Origin: Prolixibacter sp. SD074 | GTDB taxonomy: Bacteria; Bacteroidota; Bacteroidia; Bacteroidales; Prolixibacteraceae | Reading direction: 5' to 3' | Assembly (NCBI RefSeq): GCF_009617895.1 | Contig: NZ_BLAW01000001.1 | Span: 1,665,001 to 1,729,000, forward strand | Length of the DNA: 64,000 nucleotides | In this document: one piece after another, positions 37,391 through 46,097 of the stretch | Layout: each line of letters begins with the position of its first letter | Position numbering within the stretch: the stretch's first letter is position 1 | Position numbers and translations under genes: made by a program | Notes under the pieces: model-generated | Seen by the model: the letters and a program-made list of their open reading frames with translations, nothing else | The model's database searches: none | What the model was told of the DNA's origin: nothing

Positions 37391-37855
37391 TTACCGGATG
37401 CGATCAATGGAACGAACCAGCGCTTCGTCACGGCCGATATTCCGGATGGCCAGATAAGTTAAAACCACCGCAATTAATGGCATCACCAAACTGGGTTCAA
37501 AGCTGTACTTACCATTCAGTAAACTGGCGCTGCGCGAGGTAAAATAAAAGATAACGCCCGACAGGCCAATCATCAGCAAGATATTGAAAACAGACAATCG
37601 GATCTGACGAATCCTCTTCTTGAACGAAAAAATTGTGACCAGGTTCACCAGCACAATAATTCCCAGTAAGATCTGAATGGGAAGTCCACTATAGATGATT
37701 TCCGGGTTCCTGGCTTCCTGCAGGTAAACGCCCGCTCTGTCGAAAACATAAATAGCGCCGTCACCGCCGATTATCTCAGCAAAGGGAACGAAAAACAGGG
37801 CTGCTATCAACAGCAGCGCGCCCAACAGATAAATGGATTGTATTCGTTGTAACAT
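37391..37855 (-). CDS. DUF4293 membrane protein, 154 aa
   Basis: The protein has four hydrophobic helices and begins MLQRIQSIYLLGALLLIAALFF, the typical start of the DUF4293 family, which is essentially limited to Bacteroidota. A short loop with GGDGAIYVFDRAG separates helices one and two. The function is unknown. It has its own terminator downstream and about 60 bases separate it from the SPFH gene upstream on the same strand. Confidence 0.85.
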   Translation of the reverse strand: MLQRIQSIYLLGALLLIAALFFVPFAEIIGGDGAIYVFDRAGVYLQEARNPEIIYSGLPIQILLGIIVLVNLVTIFSFKKRIRQIRLSVFNILLMIGLSGVIFYFTSRSASLLNGKYSFEPSLVMPLIAVVLTYLAIRNIGRDEALVRSIDRIR

Positions 37856-37916
37856 CGTTGTTCTTTTTCCTGCAAAATTAAACTTTCGCCGGTAAGCATC
37901 AACAGAAATATGCCAA

Positions 37917-38729
37917 TTAGTTATTGTTCAAAATCAATGGCAGGCCATTATCCCCGGCACCAATCACAATCACTTTCGAATTCTGGGAATTAGCCAGTTC
38001 CAGCGTCGCTTCAATTCCCCGCTGTTTCAAAATTTTATCCGTCAACGATTTATTGATAATGTCGTTATAAGCAGCAATTCCTTCAGCCTGGATCCGTTTC
38101 CGCTCGGCTTCACTCTTCTCTTTATCCAGCCGGAATTGGTAAGCCAACGCTTCCTGTTCCTGTTTCAACTTACTTTCGATGGCCATTTTAATTTCATTAG
38201 GCAGATTGATCGAACGAATCAGTAGCGCACGTAAATCAATGTTATTCTGCTCCATCACCTTGCGGGCTTCGTCAATAATCGCCGCCTCCACTTCCGACCG
38301 TTTGGTTGAGTAAATTTCCTCCGCCGTATAGCGCCCCGCTACTCGTCTGACCGTTGAACGAATTTCGGGGATAATCAGCTGGTCGATATAATCTTTCCCG
38401 AAGGTTTCGTGCAGATAGCCAATTCGATTATGAACCGGATTGAAACGAATAGATACATCCATTTTGATGGACAATCCACTTTTATCAAGCACGTCCATGG
38501 TCTCTTCACGTTTTTTCTCCTTCACATCGTAAACATACAATTTATTCCATGGAGCAATCATGTGAAAACCGGGAAGATAGACATGTTCTTTATCCAGGCC
38601 GTTGGTAAATTGCCGGAAGATAACGGCACGTTCGCCCGGCTGAATAGTGAAAAAAATACTGCTGCTAAATACCACCAAAACAATAATGGCAATAACGGCA
38701 AGGACAATGTAGGATCGTTTAAAATTCAT
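37917..38729 (-). CDS. Prohibitin-like SPFH-domain membrane protein, 270 aa
   Basis: One N-terminal transmembrane helix (VLAVIAIIVLVVFSSSIFF) leads into an SPFH/Band-7 domain: QPGERAVIFRQFTNGLDKEHVYLPGFHMI, RFNPVHNRIGYLHE and IDLRALLIRSINLP. A coiled-coil tail rich in E, K and Q follows (about 190-230). Such proteins form ring scaffolds in the membrane and often control membrane proteases like FtsH. It is divergent from the nucleoside phosphorylase gene. Confidence 0.88.
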   Translation of the reverse strand: MNFKRSYIVLAVIAIIVLVVFSSSIFFTIQPGERAVIFRQFTNGLDKEHVYLPGFHMIAPWNKLYVYDVKEKKREETMDVLDKSGLSIKMDVSIRFNPVHNRIGYLHETFGKDYIDQLIIPEIRSTVRRVAGRYTAEEIYSTKRSEVEAAIIDEARKVMEQNNIDLRALLIRSINLPNEIKMAIESKLKQEQEALAYQFRLDKEKSEAERKRIQAEGIAAYNDIINKSLTDKILKQRGIEATLELANSQNSKVIVIGAGDNGLPLILNNN

Positions 38730-38820
38730 AAGATTATTTTAATTGATTAGTTCAAAAATTCTATCGCAGAAATAAAAGCCCTGTACTTCGAAAATACTGA
38801 AAAAGCAGGTAATCCGTAGT

Positions 38821-38852
38821 TTTGAAATTATGATTATTTTTCGATAGTTTTG
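38821..38852 (+). promoter_or_regulatory. Complete Bacteroidota-type promoter
   Basis: TTTG at 38821-38824 (-33) and TAGTTTTG at 38845-38852 (-7, TAnnTTTG) are 20 bases apart. The start codon at 38879 is 27 bases downstream. Confidence 0.65.
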
Positions 38853-38878
38853 AATATACAACAACTTCAGACAAATCT

Positions 38879-39754
38879 ATGAAAAAAATAAAAGCATCTG
38901 AGCTTATTATCAATCCGGATGGCACCATTTTCCATTTGCATCTCAAACCTGAAAATCTTGCAAAAAACATAATTCTGGTCGGAGATCCGGGACGTGTGCA
39001 ACTGGTTTCTTCTTTTTTCGACAATATCGAAACCACTTCCGAAAACCGGGAGTTTGTTTCGGCAACCGGTACCTTTCGCGGCAAGCGGATTACCGCATTA
39101 TCCACCGGTATTGGAACCGACAATATCGATATTGTCGTGAACGAACTGGATGCACTGGTCAACATCGATTTGGAAACCCGCACGATTAAGGAAGAGCATA
39201 CAGCGCTGAATATTGTCCGCATTGGTACTTCCGGGGCACTTCAGGCCGATATTCCGGTAAACAGTTACGTTGCTTCGAAACGGGCCATTGGTTTTGATGG
39301 TTTATTGAACTTTTACGCTGGCCGCGAAAAATTTGCCGATGTCGATTTCGAAAAATCGTTCAAAGAGCATACCGGATGGAATCCTTTGTTGACTTCACCA
39401 TATGTCGTGGAAAGTGATCCTGCACTCTTTAATAAGATTGTAGGTAACGATATGGTTTCAGGCGTCACCATTTCGGCCCCGGGCTTTTATGGCCCGCAAG
39501 GTCGCGAACTTCGTTTACCAACGGCTGATCCCAGTTTGAACGATAAAATTGAAACCTTCCGTTTTAACGGGATGAAAATAACCAATTACGAAATGGAGTG
39601 CTCTGCTATTTATGGCTTGAGCCATCTATTGGGCCACCATGCCCTGACAATTTGTGCCATCATTGCCAACCGCGTAACCCGCGAAGCCAATGAAAACTAT
39701 AAACCAGCAATTACAAATCTGGTTCAGACCGTACTTGAACGAATTGTTATGTAA
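38879..39754 (+). CDS. Nucleoside phosphorylase (uridine phosphorylase-like), 291 aa
   Basis: The PNP_UDP_1 fold is shown by IILVGDPGRVQLVSSFFD (phosphate loop), TALSTGIGTDNIDIVVNEL, IVRIGTSGALQADIPVNS and the late NYEMECSAIYGLSHLLGH. These enzymes split nucleosides with phosphate to base and (deoxy)ribose 1-phosphate for salvage. Uridine specificity is likely but not certain. It is followed after 9 bases by the transglutaminase-like gene, with which it probably forms an operon. Confidence 0.85.
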   Translation: MKKIKASELIINPDGTIFHLHLKPENLAKNIILVGDPGRVQLVSSFFDNIETTSENREFVSATGTFRGKRITALSTGIGTDNIDIVVNELDALVNIDLETRTIKEEHTALNIVRIGTSGALQADIPVNSYVASKRAIGFDGLLNFYAGREKFADVDFEKSFKEHTGWNPLLTSPYVVESDPALFNKIVGNDMVSGVTISAPGFYGPQGRELRLPTADPSLNDKIETFRFNGMKITNYEMECSAIYGLSHLLGHHALTICAIIANRVTREANENYKPAITNLVQTVLERIVM

Positions 39755-39763
39755 ACCTGAGCA

Positions 39764-40624
39764 ATGGATAAACAGTTACAAGCCATGATTTCGTTGCTCG
39801 AAGACCCGGAAAAAAGGGTTTACGAAGCAGTACAGCAGGAATTAATGGATGCCGATCCTTCCCTGATTCCTAAATTGGAAGCAGCGTGGGAGAATGCTGA
39901 TACCCTGCTGCAACAAAATCGCCTGGAGAAAGTGATTTCGCACCTCCGGTTCCGCAAGGTGGCCGACCGGTTAAAAAGCTGGAATGAACCGGAACTTCCC
40001 TCCTTCCTCGACGGATGGATCATTTTGAGTCAAATTCAGTACCCTGACCTGGAGCCGAAAGATGTTGAGATACAGATACAGCAAATTGTAACAGATGCGT
40101 GGCTGGAAATGAATGAATCGTTGACATCACTTGAAAAAACCACCATCCTGAATCACATTCTTTTCGAATTGTATCATTTTGACCTGAACGTGGCAAATTT
40201 TGGAGCGCTGCAAAACTGCTTTATCAACGATATCCTTTCATCCCGGAAGGGAAATCCTTCAACCCTAACGCTACTCTATTGCCTGGTAGCCAGGAAGCTG
40301 AACCTGCCCATTTACCACCTAAACCTGAAGCGGGTACTGTTTTTGGCTTATTATGATCCAGAGATGTCGAAGGAAGCATTCGGCACAACATCGTCTCCCA
40401 TCCTCTTTTACATCAATCCGGCAAACAAAGGAGCCATCATTGGTCACAAGGAGATGGACTATTACCTAAGCCGCCAACAAATCGAAATGGGCTCGGACAT
40501 TATTATGGACGATCGGTTTTGTTTGAAGGGCCTCATCGAAATTATGCAGGATGCCTATCGGGCGACAGGGGAAACGGAAAAGGTGGAGCAACTGGATGTA
40601 CTGAAAGAAATAATTACCACCTAA
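39764..40624 (+). CDS. SirB1-like (transglutaminase-core 2) protein, 286 aa
   Basis: The N-terminal half is helical and HEAT-like (EDPEKRVYEAVQQELMDADPS). The second half carries the SirB1-type pattern NCFINDILSSRKGNPSTLTLLYCLVARKLN split over about residues 155-184. This fold is related to transglutaminases, but I see no clear Cys-His-Asp triad. The role in bacteria is unclear. The gene follows the nucleoside phosphorylase by 9 bases and ends at a strong bidirectional terminator. Confidence 0.8.
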   Translation: MDKQLQAMISLLEDPEKRVYEAVQQELMDADPSLIPKLEAAWENADTLLQQNRLEKVISHLRFRKVADRLKSWNEPELPSFLDGWIILSQIQYPDLEPKDVEIQIQQIVTDAWLEMNESLTSLEKTTILNHILFELYHFDLNVANFGALQNCFINDILSSRKGNPSTLTLLYCLVARKLNLPIYHLNLKRVLFLAYYDPEMSKEAFGTTSSPILFYINPANKGAIIGHKEMDYYLSRQQIEMGSDIIMDDRFCLKGLIEIMQDAYRATGETEKVEQLDVLKEIITT

Positions 40625-40655
40625 AAAAGAGCTTCGAAAATTTCGAAGCTCTTTT
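40623..40655. terminator. Bidirectional terminator
   Basis: AAAGAGCTTCGAAA and TTTCGAAGCTCTTT form a perfect 14-bp stem flanked by A-run and T-run. It serves the convergent genes ending at 40624 and 40673. Confidence 0.85.
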
Positions 40656-40672
40656 TGCAGGTATCCTACTAC

Positions 40673-42229
40673 CTATTTGGCATAATTAACCGCCCGGGTT
40701 TCCCGAATAACTGTAATTTTCACCTGCCCGGGATAAGTCATCTCATCCTGAATTTTCTTGGCGATATCGTACGAAAGTTCTTCCGCCTCCTTATCGGTCA
40801 GCCTATCACTTCCCACAATCACGCGCAATTCGCGACCTGCCTGAATAGCATAGGTCTTCATAACACCTGGATAAGAAAGCGCCATTGCCTCCAAATCTTT
40901 CAGTCGCTTGATGTATGATTCAACTGCTTCGCGACGGGCACCCGGACGGGCGCCTGAAATAGCGTCACAAACCTGAACGATAGGCGCCAGCAAGCTGGTC
41001 ATTTCAATCTCATCGTGGTGCGCTCCAACCGCATTGGTTACAACCGGCTTCTCTTTGTATTTTTCAGCCAGCTTCATACCCAGGATTGCGTGTGGCAATT
41101 CCGGCTCGTCATCCGGCACCTTACCGATATCGTGCAACAGTCCGGCACGTTTGGCCTGTTTCGGGTTCAAACCCAATTCGGAAGCCATGATAGCACAAAG
41201 ATTAGCTGTTTCGCGCGAATGTTGCAACAGGTTCTGTCCGTAAGAAGAACGGTATTTCATTTTACCAATCAAACGAATCAGTTCTGGATGCATTCCGTGA
41301 ATTCCGAGATCGATACAGGTCCGTTTACCGGTTTCGATGATCTCTTCTTCAATCTGTTTCTTGACCTTGTTCACCACCTCTTCAATACGGGCCGGGTGGA
41401 TACGTCCGTCGGTTACCAGTTGGTGCAATGCCAAACGGGCAATTTCACGACGTACCGGATCGAATGCTGAAAGAACGATGGCTTCGGGCGTATCGTCGAC
41501 AATAATCTCGACTCCGGTAGCAGCTTCAAGTGCACGAATGTTACGTCCTTCACGACCGATAATGCGGCCTTTTATTTCGTCGTTCTCAATGTGGAAGATA
41601 GTAACAGAGTTCTCCACAGCGGTTTCGGTAGCAACTCGCTGAATCGATTTGATAACAATCTTTTTGGCCTCCTTGTTAGCGGTCATTTTGGCTTCATCCA
41701 TAATTTCCTGGATGTACGACATCGCCTCGGTTTTCGCTTCATTTTTCAGTGAATCAGTCAACTGGGCTTTCGCCTCGTTAGCCGACAAACCAGAGATTGA
41801 TTCCAGTTGTTCCACCTGCAGCTTGTGCATTTTGTCCAGTTCTTCGCTCTTCTGTTCAACCACTTCCAGCTGCGCCGTAAGATTTTCCCGAATCACTTCA
41901 ACTTCCTTCCGGGTCGTTTCAAATTCCCTTACCTTATGCTGCAACTCTTCTTTTCGTTGCAGGAAGTTTGTTTCGCGCTGTTTGAGTTTATTCTCATTGC
42001 TTGTAATCCGCTGATTCTTTTCGTTGATATACTTCTCGTGTTCCGATTTCAGCTGGATGAATTTTTCTTTTGCCTGGAGTATTTTTTTCTCCTTCAGCAT
42101 CTCGGCCCTGGCTTCTGCCTCGCCGATGAGTTTGTCTTTCTTCTTCTTCAGCGCCTTGTCCCAAACAAAGTAGGAAATCACCCCTCCTAAGATTAAGCCA
42201 ACGACACCTGCTATGATTATCATTGTCAT
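40673..42229 (-). CDS. rny: Ribonuclease Y, 518 aa
   Basis: One N-terminal membrane helix ([19 protein letters not shown]) anchors a long coiled coil (about 30-200), a KH domain ([20 protein letters not shown]) and an HD domain with [10 protein letters not shown] and GAHHDEIE. The enzyme starts mRNA decay by endonucleolytic cuts at the membrane. Length and order are standard. It lies downstream of zapA on the minus strand, with a terminator-like hairpin between them. Confidence 0.96.
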   Translation of the reverse strand: MTMIIIAGVVGLILGGVISYFVWDKALKKKKDKLIGEAEARAEMLKEKKILQAKEKFIQLKSEHEKYINEKNQRITSNENKLKQRETNFLQRKEELQHKVREFETTRKEVEVIRENLTAQLEVVEQKSEELDKMHKLQVEQLESISGLSANEAKAQLTDSLKNEAKTEAMSYIQEIMDEAKMTANKEAKKIVIKSIQRVATETAVENSVTIFHIENDEIKGRIIGREGRNIRALEAATGVEIIVDDTPEAIVLSAFDPVRREIARLALHQLVTDGRIHPARIEEVVNKVKKQIEEEIIETGKRTCIDLGIHGMHPELIRLIGKMKYRSSYGQNLLQHSRETANLCAIMASELGLNPKQAKRAGLLHDIGKVPDDEPELPHAILGMKLAEKYKEKPVVTNAVGAHHDEIEMTSLLAPIVQVCDAISGARPGARREAVESYIKRLKDLEAMALSYPGVMKTYAIQAGRELRVIVGSDRLTDKEAEELSYDIAKKIQDEMTYPGQVKITVIRETRAVNYAK

Positions 42230-42256
42230 GTCACAATTATTTATAATTCAATTTTA

Positions 42257-42323
42257 ACAAAAACCCGCAATTTCAACTTCTCCCAATCAAGTTTCCCTAA
42301 TTGAAAGAAGACAAAATGCGGGC
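42257..42323 (-). terminator. Large hairpin with T-run after zapA
   Basis: On the minus strand CCCGCA (42322-42317) pairs with TGCGGG (42269-42264), enclosing a smaller CTTC/GAAG stem, and is followed by TTTTTGTT. It probably ends the zapA transcript, with rny using its own promoter or read-through. Confidence 0.6.
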
Positions 42324-42349
42324 AAATATCATTAATTAAACTGACTTAA

Positions 42350-42643
42350 TTAACTTTCCTTTTCCAGATATTCTGCTAAAAAATCGTTTAGTTCTTCCAG
42401 TTCTTCAACCAACGGCGAAATATCATTTCGCTTTTCAACGTCAAGCATCTGAATAACAAACTGCAACGTGGCCATCGACAGACAATCCTGGCTATCCTTA
42501 TTGGCATAGCGCTGCTTGTACTGCAGAACCTTGTCGTTAATAATTTTCGCCGCCTTCCGTATCTTCTCCTCATCGTTGCGATCGATGCGCAACGGATACC
42601 GCCGGTCGGCTATATTAATATTGATTGAAAGTTTATCTTCCAT
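42350..42643 (-). CDS. zapA: Cell division protein ZapA, 97 aa
   Basis: This is a small ZapA-family protein: LSININIADRRYPLRIDRNDEEKI at the start (split at about residue 25), a central MATLQFVIQMLD and a C-terminal helix ending DFLAEYLEKES. ZapA bundles FtsZ filaments at the division ring. The gene lies 14 bases after a small coiled-coil gene that may encode its partner. Length is normal. Confidence 0.88.
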   Translation of the reverse strand: MEDKLSININIADRRYPLRIDRNDEEKIRKAAKIINDKVLQYKQRYANKDSQDCLSMATLQFVIQMLDVEKRNDISPLVEELEELNDFLAEYLEKES

Positions 42644-42657
42644 TTCAGCAGGTGGTA

Positions 42658-42951
42658 TTACTTATTTAACATCGCAATACACTTATCTATTTCCCGCACT
42701 ATTCTGTTAATCTTAATACGGGCATCGTGCGATTGACCATCCGATGCCAGTAATGATTTGGCAAATTTCAGTTGTTCGTTTTTTTCCAGCAGCTCTTCGT
42801 TACGGCTGCTCAACAACCTAATTTGATCCTGTAGCTGAACCTGTTCTTCAAGAAGACGATAATTTTCACTTTTCAACGTTTCACAACGCCGAATAAGCTT
42901 ATCGATTTTTTCCTTAAACTCTCCTAATAAAACAGTTTCACGCTCTGTCAT
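42658..42951 (-). CDS. Small coiled-coil protein, possible ZapB-like partner, 97 aa
   Basis: The whole protein is predicted coiled coil, with heptad-like leucines and isoleucines (LKSENYRLLEEQVQLQDQI). I do not recognise a named family from sequence alone. Its size, coiled-coil nature and position directly before zapA (14-base gap) suggest a ZapB-type linker or other division-ring partner. This is inference from context. Confidence 0.7.
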   Translation of the reverse strand: MTERETVLLGEFKEKIDKLIRRCETLKSENYRLLEEQVQLQDQIRLLSSRNEELLEKNEQLKFAKSLLASDGQSHDARIKINRIVREIDKCIAMLNK

Positions 42952-43041
42952 ACTTCAGGATTTCCTGCACAAAGTTAATATTTAAATCAAATCGAAAAAA
43001 TTTCGTCACACATAATGCTGGTATGGTCGCTTTAAAGTTTT

Positions 43042-43049
43042 TATTTTCG
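43042..43049 (+). promoter_or_regulatory. Weak -7 box before the M23 peptidase gene
   Basis: TATTTTCG differs by one base from TAnnTTTG and lies about 25 bases before the start codon. Confidence 0.25.
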
Positions 43050-43074
43050 TGAGATAAACCTAAAGGGAAAAAGA

Positions 43075-44793
43075 ATGAAGCTATTTACCCCGCTTTTTGT
43101 GCTGCTTTGGATATGGTCATTTCAGGTTTACGGTCAACAAGCCCCTCCACCACCCGACAAACCCCGAAAACTAATTCCCCCCATCGATCCGCCTATTTCC
43201 CTGGCAGGTAATTTTGGAGAACTACGCCCCAATCACTTTCATTCGGGACTGGATATGCGAACAGGAGGCCATACAGGCCTTCCCGTTCATGCTGTCGCAG
43301 AGGGTTATGTCACACGCGTTTCCATCTCCCCCACAGGTTATGGACGTGCTGTTTACATTAATCACCCGAATGGAATCACGACTGTTTATGGCCATCTGAA
43401 ACGGCTGATGCCACGATTGGAAAGATACGTAAGGCGAATTCAATATCACCGGGAGCAATTTGCGGTAAACCTGACAATTCCCCGCGATTCGTTTTTAGTA
43501 AAACAAGGAGATGTCATTGCCTGGTCGGGAAATGCCGGGAGTTCAGGTGGCCCGCATCTGCATTTCGAAATCCGTGACACACAGGCCCAACGTCCACAGA
43601 ACGTTTTAAAGTGGCACTTCCCGATTACCGATAACATACCGCCCAAAATGATTTCGCTTTATGCGTATACATTCCCTTCAACCGGTGTCTACGAACATAA
43701 GCGGTACCCTACCGTGTACTACTCGTCAGCTTACCACCTCAAAGGCAATCCGGTATTGAAAGTTAGCGGCCCCACAGCTTTCGGCATCCAGGCAGTCGAT
43801 TACCTCAACGCCAGCTGGAGCAAATGCGGTATCTACAGTGCACAGTTGATTGTCGATCAGGACACTATTTTTGGATTCCGGATAAGCGATATTTCATTTG
43901 CCGAAACACGCTACGTAAACAGTCTGGCCGATTATGCCGAGCGCGAACGATATGGCCGTTGGGTTCACCGGCTTTTTCGCCAACCGGGAAACAAACTCGA
44001 TATCTATACTGCCGATAAAAACAATGGTGTCATCAATTTTACCGACAATAAAACACACCATGTTAAGGTGACTACAGCCGACGCTTACGGTAACCAATCC
44101 ACCCTTGAGTTTCAGGTAAAAAGTACACCACCCGACAGTACTCAACGACACGATAACGGTGCGCGGATATTTTCATACCAAAAAGACAATTATTTCCAGG
44201 CCGACAACCTGAAGCTGAGAGTTCCGGCCGGCGCGCTCTATGATGATCTACCATTTCATTTCGAGGAAGAAGAAACGCCGGAAGGATGCTATGCGCCGTT
44301 GCAAAAAATTCAGGATAAATATACGCCACTGCAAAAGGCCATGCGAGTTGCCATCAGGCCGGACAGTCTTCCCGGCTCACTTCAAAATAAGGCCCTGCTC
44401 GTTATGGTCGGCCCGGATGGGCAAAAATGGAGTGCCGGAGGTGAATATAAAGATGGTTGGGTCGTTGGTTATCCACGCTATTTCGGAGATTTCAGTGTAG
44501 CCGTCGATACCGTTCCTCCTACGATTCATTCCCTCAGCATCAATGAACACAAGCATTTGATGAACCCGAAGCATATACGGTTCAAAATAAAAGACAACCT
44601 ATCGGGAATTGACAAATACCGTGGCGAAATCGATGGAAAATGGGCGCTGTTTGTCTACGACCCAAAATATGACTTACTAACCTATACCCTTGATCCTTCG
44701 CGATTGGAACTCGGGAAAATACATCAATTGAAGCTGACAATTACTGACGCTAAAGGCAATCAATCGGTATACACAGCAACCTTTTACAAATGA
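43075..44793 (+). CDS. M23-family metallopeptidase, 572 aa
   Basis: A signal peptide (ends VYGQQ) precedes a proline-rich stretch and a LytM/M23 peptidase domain. The zinc motif is HxxxD (His56-Asp60 in HFHSGLDM) and HLH (His161, His163) in GGPHLHFEI. The remaining 400 residues form beta-rich domains, some Ig-like near the end (DTVPPTIHSLSINEHK). Such enzymes cut peptidoglycan cross-links or activate other cutters. It is periplasmic or surface-bound. The gene is divergent from the zapA unit and precedes anmK, a muropeptide-recycling gene. Confidence 0.87.
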   Translation: MKLFTPLFVLLWIWSFQVYGQQAPPPPDKPRKLIPPIDPPISLAGNFGELRPNHFHSGLDMRTGGHTGLPVHAVAEGYVTRVSISPTGYGRAVYINHPNGITTVYGHLKRLMPRLERYVRRIQYHREQFAVNLTIPRDSFLVKQGDVIAWSGNAGSSGGPHLHFEIRDTQAQRPQNVLKWHFPITDNIPPKMISLYAYTFPSTGVYEHKRYPTVYYSSAYHLKGNPVLKVSGPTAFGIQAVDYLNASWSKCGIYSAQLIVDQDTIFGFRISDISFAETRYVNSLADYAERERYGRWVHRLFRQPGNKLDIYTADKNNGVINFTDNKTHHVKVTTADAYGNQSTLEFQVKSTPPDSTQRHDNGARIFSYQKDNYFQADNLKLRVPAGALYDDLPFHFEEEETPEGCYAPLQKIQDKYTPLQKAMRVAIRPDSLPGSLQNKALLVMVGPDGQKWSAGGEYKDGWVVGYPRYFGDFSVAVDTVPPTIHSLSINEHKHLMNPKHIRFKIKDNLSGIDKYRGEIDGKWALFVYDPKYDLLTYTLDPSRLELGKIHQLKLTITDAKGNQSVYTATFYK

Positions 44794-44803
44794 AACGAAC
44801 ATG

Positions 44804-44850
44804 AACTTTTTTAATCAAAAGTTCGCCAAAGGCAATGATTAAAAAAAGTT
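44804..44850. repeat. AT-rich hairpin after the M23 gene
   Basis: AACTTTTTTAATCA (44804-44817) is inversely repeated as TGATTAAAAAAAGTT (44836-44850, one extra A). It may act as a weak terminator, but there is no T-run after it. Confidence 0.4.
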
Positions 44851-44871
44851 TATGTGAGAGCGAAGCGGTTC

Positions 44872-44931
44872 CATACGTTCTCAAATTTAGAATTAAATTA
44901 TGGATCCTAATTATAAATTTTAGAACGTATG
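44872..44931. promoter_or_regulatory. Long palindrome overlapping the anmK start codon
   Basis: CATACGTTCT (44872-44881) and AGAACGTATG (44922-44931) are perfect inverse copies, with further A/T-rich pairing inside. The right arm ends in the anmK ATG at 44929. The element may be an operator or an RNA structure that hides the start. Confidence 0.5.
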
Positions 44932-45981
44932 AAAAAAAGCATTACCGCATTAGGCCTGATGTCTGGCACATCGCTCGATGGCATTGATTTGGCTTTGTGC
45001 AGCTTCAACAATAAAAAATCGGGCTGGTCGTTTAGGATTGAAGCCTCCGAAACCGTTCCTTACTCTGCCGAATGGAAAAGAAAACTACGCGAAGCGGAAA
45101 ACAGTTCGGCCCGGGATATCTTGTTACTTCACAACGAATATGCGCGGTATACCGGAGAAGTTATCAATCGCTTTCTGAACGGTAAAACAAAACCCGGGCT
45201 TATTGCCTCGCACGGACACACCATTTTCCACCAACCGCAGAAACACTTTACGTTTCAGTTGGGAAACGGAACCTTCATCGCGGCTGAAACCGGCATTAAA
45301 ACCATTGCCGACTTTCGGAACATGGATGTAGCGCTGGGTGGCCAGGGTGCTCCATTGGTGCCAATAGGCGATCGACTGCTATTCAGTAAATATGACTACT
45401 GCCTCAACCTGGGCGGCTTTTCGAATATCTCTTACGAGGAAGACGGGCAGCGTATTGCTTTCGATGTTGATCCGGCCAACATTGTCCTCAATTATCTGGC
45501 TCAACAGGTTGGCAAAGAATACGACCGTGACAGCCTTATCGCGCAAAGCGGAAAGGTGGATGATACCTTGCTGAAAGAGTTGAACGATTTGCCCTTTTAC
45601 AACGAAAAACCGCCCAAATCGTTAGGGAAAGAGTGGCTTGACAGTGAATTGGTTCCGATGCTGAAGAAGAGTTCCCTCCCACTCCCGGACCAAATGAGGA
45701 CGCTTTACGAGCACATTGCCATCCAGATAGGTGAAGTCATCCACAATTCAGGCACAATGTTGGTGACCGGCGGAGGAGCTCACAATCCATTGCTGATGGA
45801 ACGTATTACGGCATGTTCTAAAGCAGAAGTCATCATTCCCGAAAATAAGATCATAGACTTTAAGGAAGCGCTCATATTTGCATTTCTGGGTGTGTTGGCC
45901 AACCAACGCCAAATCAACTGCCTTGCTGCTGTAACCGGAGCATCGCGGGACAATACCGGCGGGACCATCCACTTATCATAA
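44929..45981 (+). CDS. anmK: Anhydro-N-acetylmuramic acid kinase, 350 aa
   Basis: The phosphate-binding start ALGLMSGTSLDGIDLALC is diagnostic. HGHTIFHQP, NLGGFSNIS and VTGGGAHNPLLMERI follow in the expected order. The enzyme converts 1,6-anhydro-MurNAc to MurNAc 6-phosphate during cell-wall recycling. Length is about 350, as usual for Bacteroidota members. The start codon lies in the arm of a long palindrome. Its role fits the neighbouring peptidoglycan peptidase. Confidence 0.95.
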   Translation: MKKSITALGLMSGTSLDGIDLALCSFNNKKSGWSFRIEASETVPYSAEWKRKLREAENSSARDILLLHNEYARYTGEVINRFLNGKTKPGLIASHGHTIFHQPQKHFTFQLGNGTFIAAETGIKTIADFRNMDVALGGQGAPLVPIGDRLLFSKYDYCLNLGGFSNISYEEDGQRIAFDVDPANIVLNYLAQQVGKEYDRDSLIAQSGKVDDTLLKELNDLPFYNEKPPKSLGKEWLDSELVPMLKKSSLPLPDQMRTLYEHIAIQIGEVIHNSGTMLVTGGGAHNPLLMERITACSKAEVIIPENKIIDFKEALIFAFLGVLANQRQINCLAAVTGASRDNTGGTIHLS

Positions 45982-46062
45982 ACCAGACAGAAACCTAACA
46001 AATATCATATAAAAAGGTTATGTTGTAGGTATTTGCAACAGTATAGCATTCATTTATTTTCC

Positions 46063-46070
46063 TATTTTTG
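46063..46070 (+). promoter_or_regulatory. Bacteroidota-type -7 promoter box
   Basis: TATTTTTG matches TAnnTTTG and lies 27 bases before the dipeptidase start at 46098. Confidence 0.4.
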
Positions 46071-46097
46071 TGAGAAACGAAAAAATTCCTTTTTACT

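Noticed and set aside
42230-42349. 6S RNA or other structured RNA between zapA and rny
   Set aside because: The gap is only 120 bases, and its structure is explained by one hairpin with a T-run after zapA; too short for 6S RNA.
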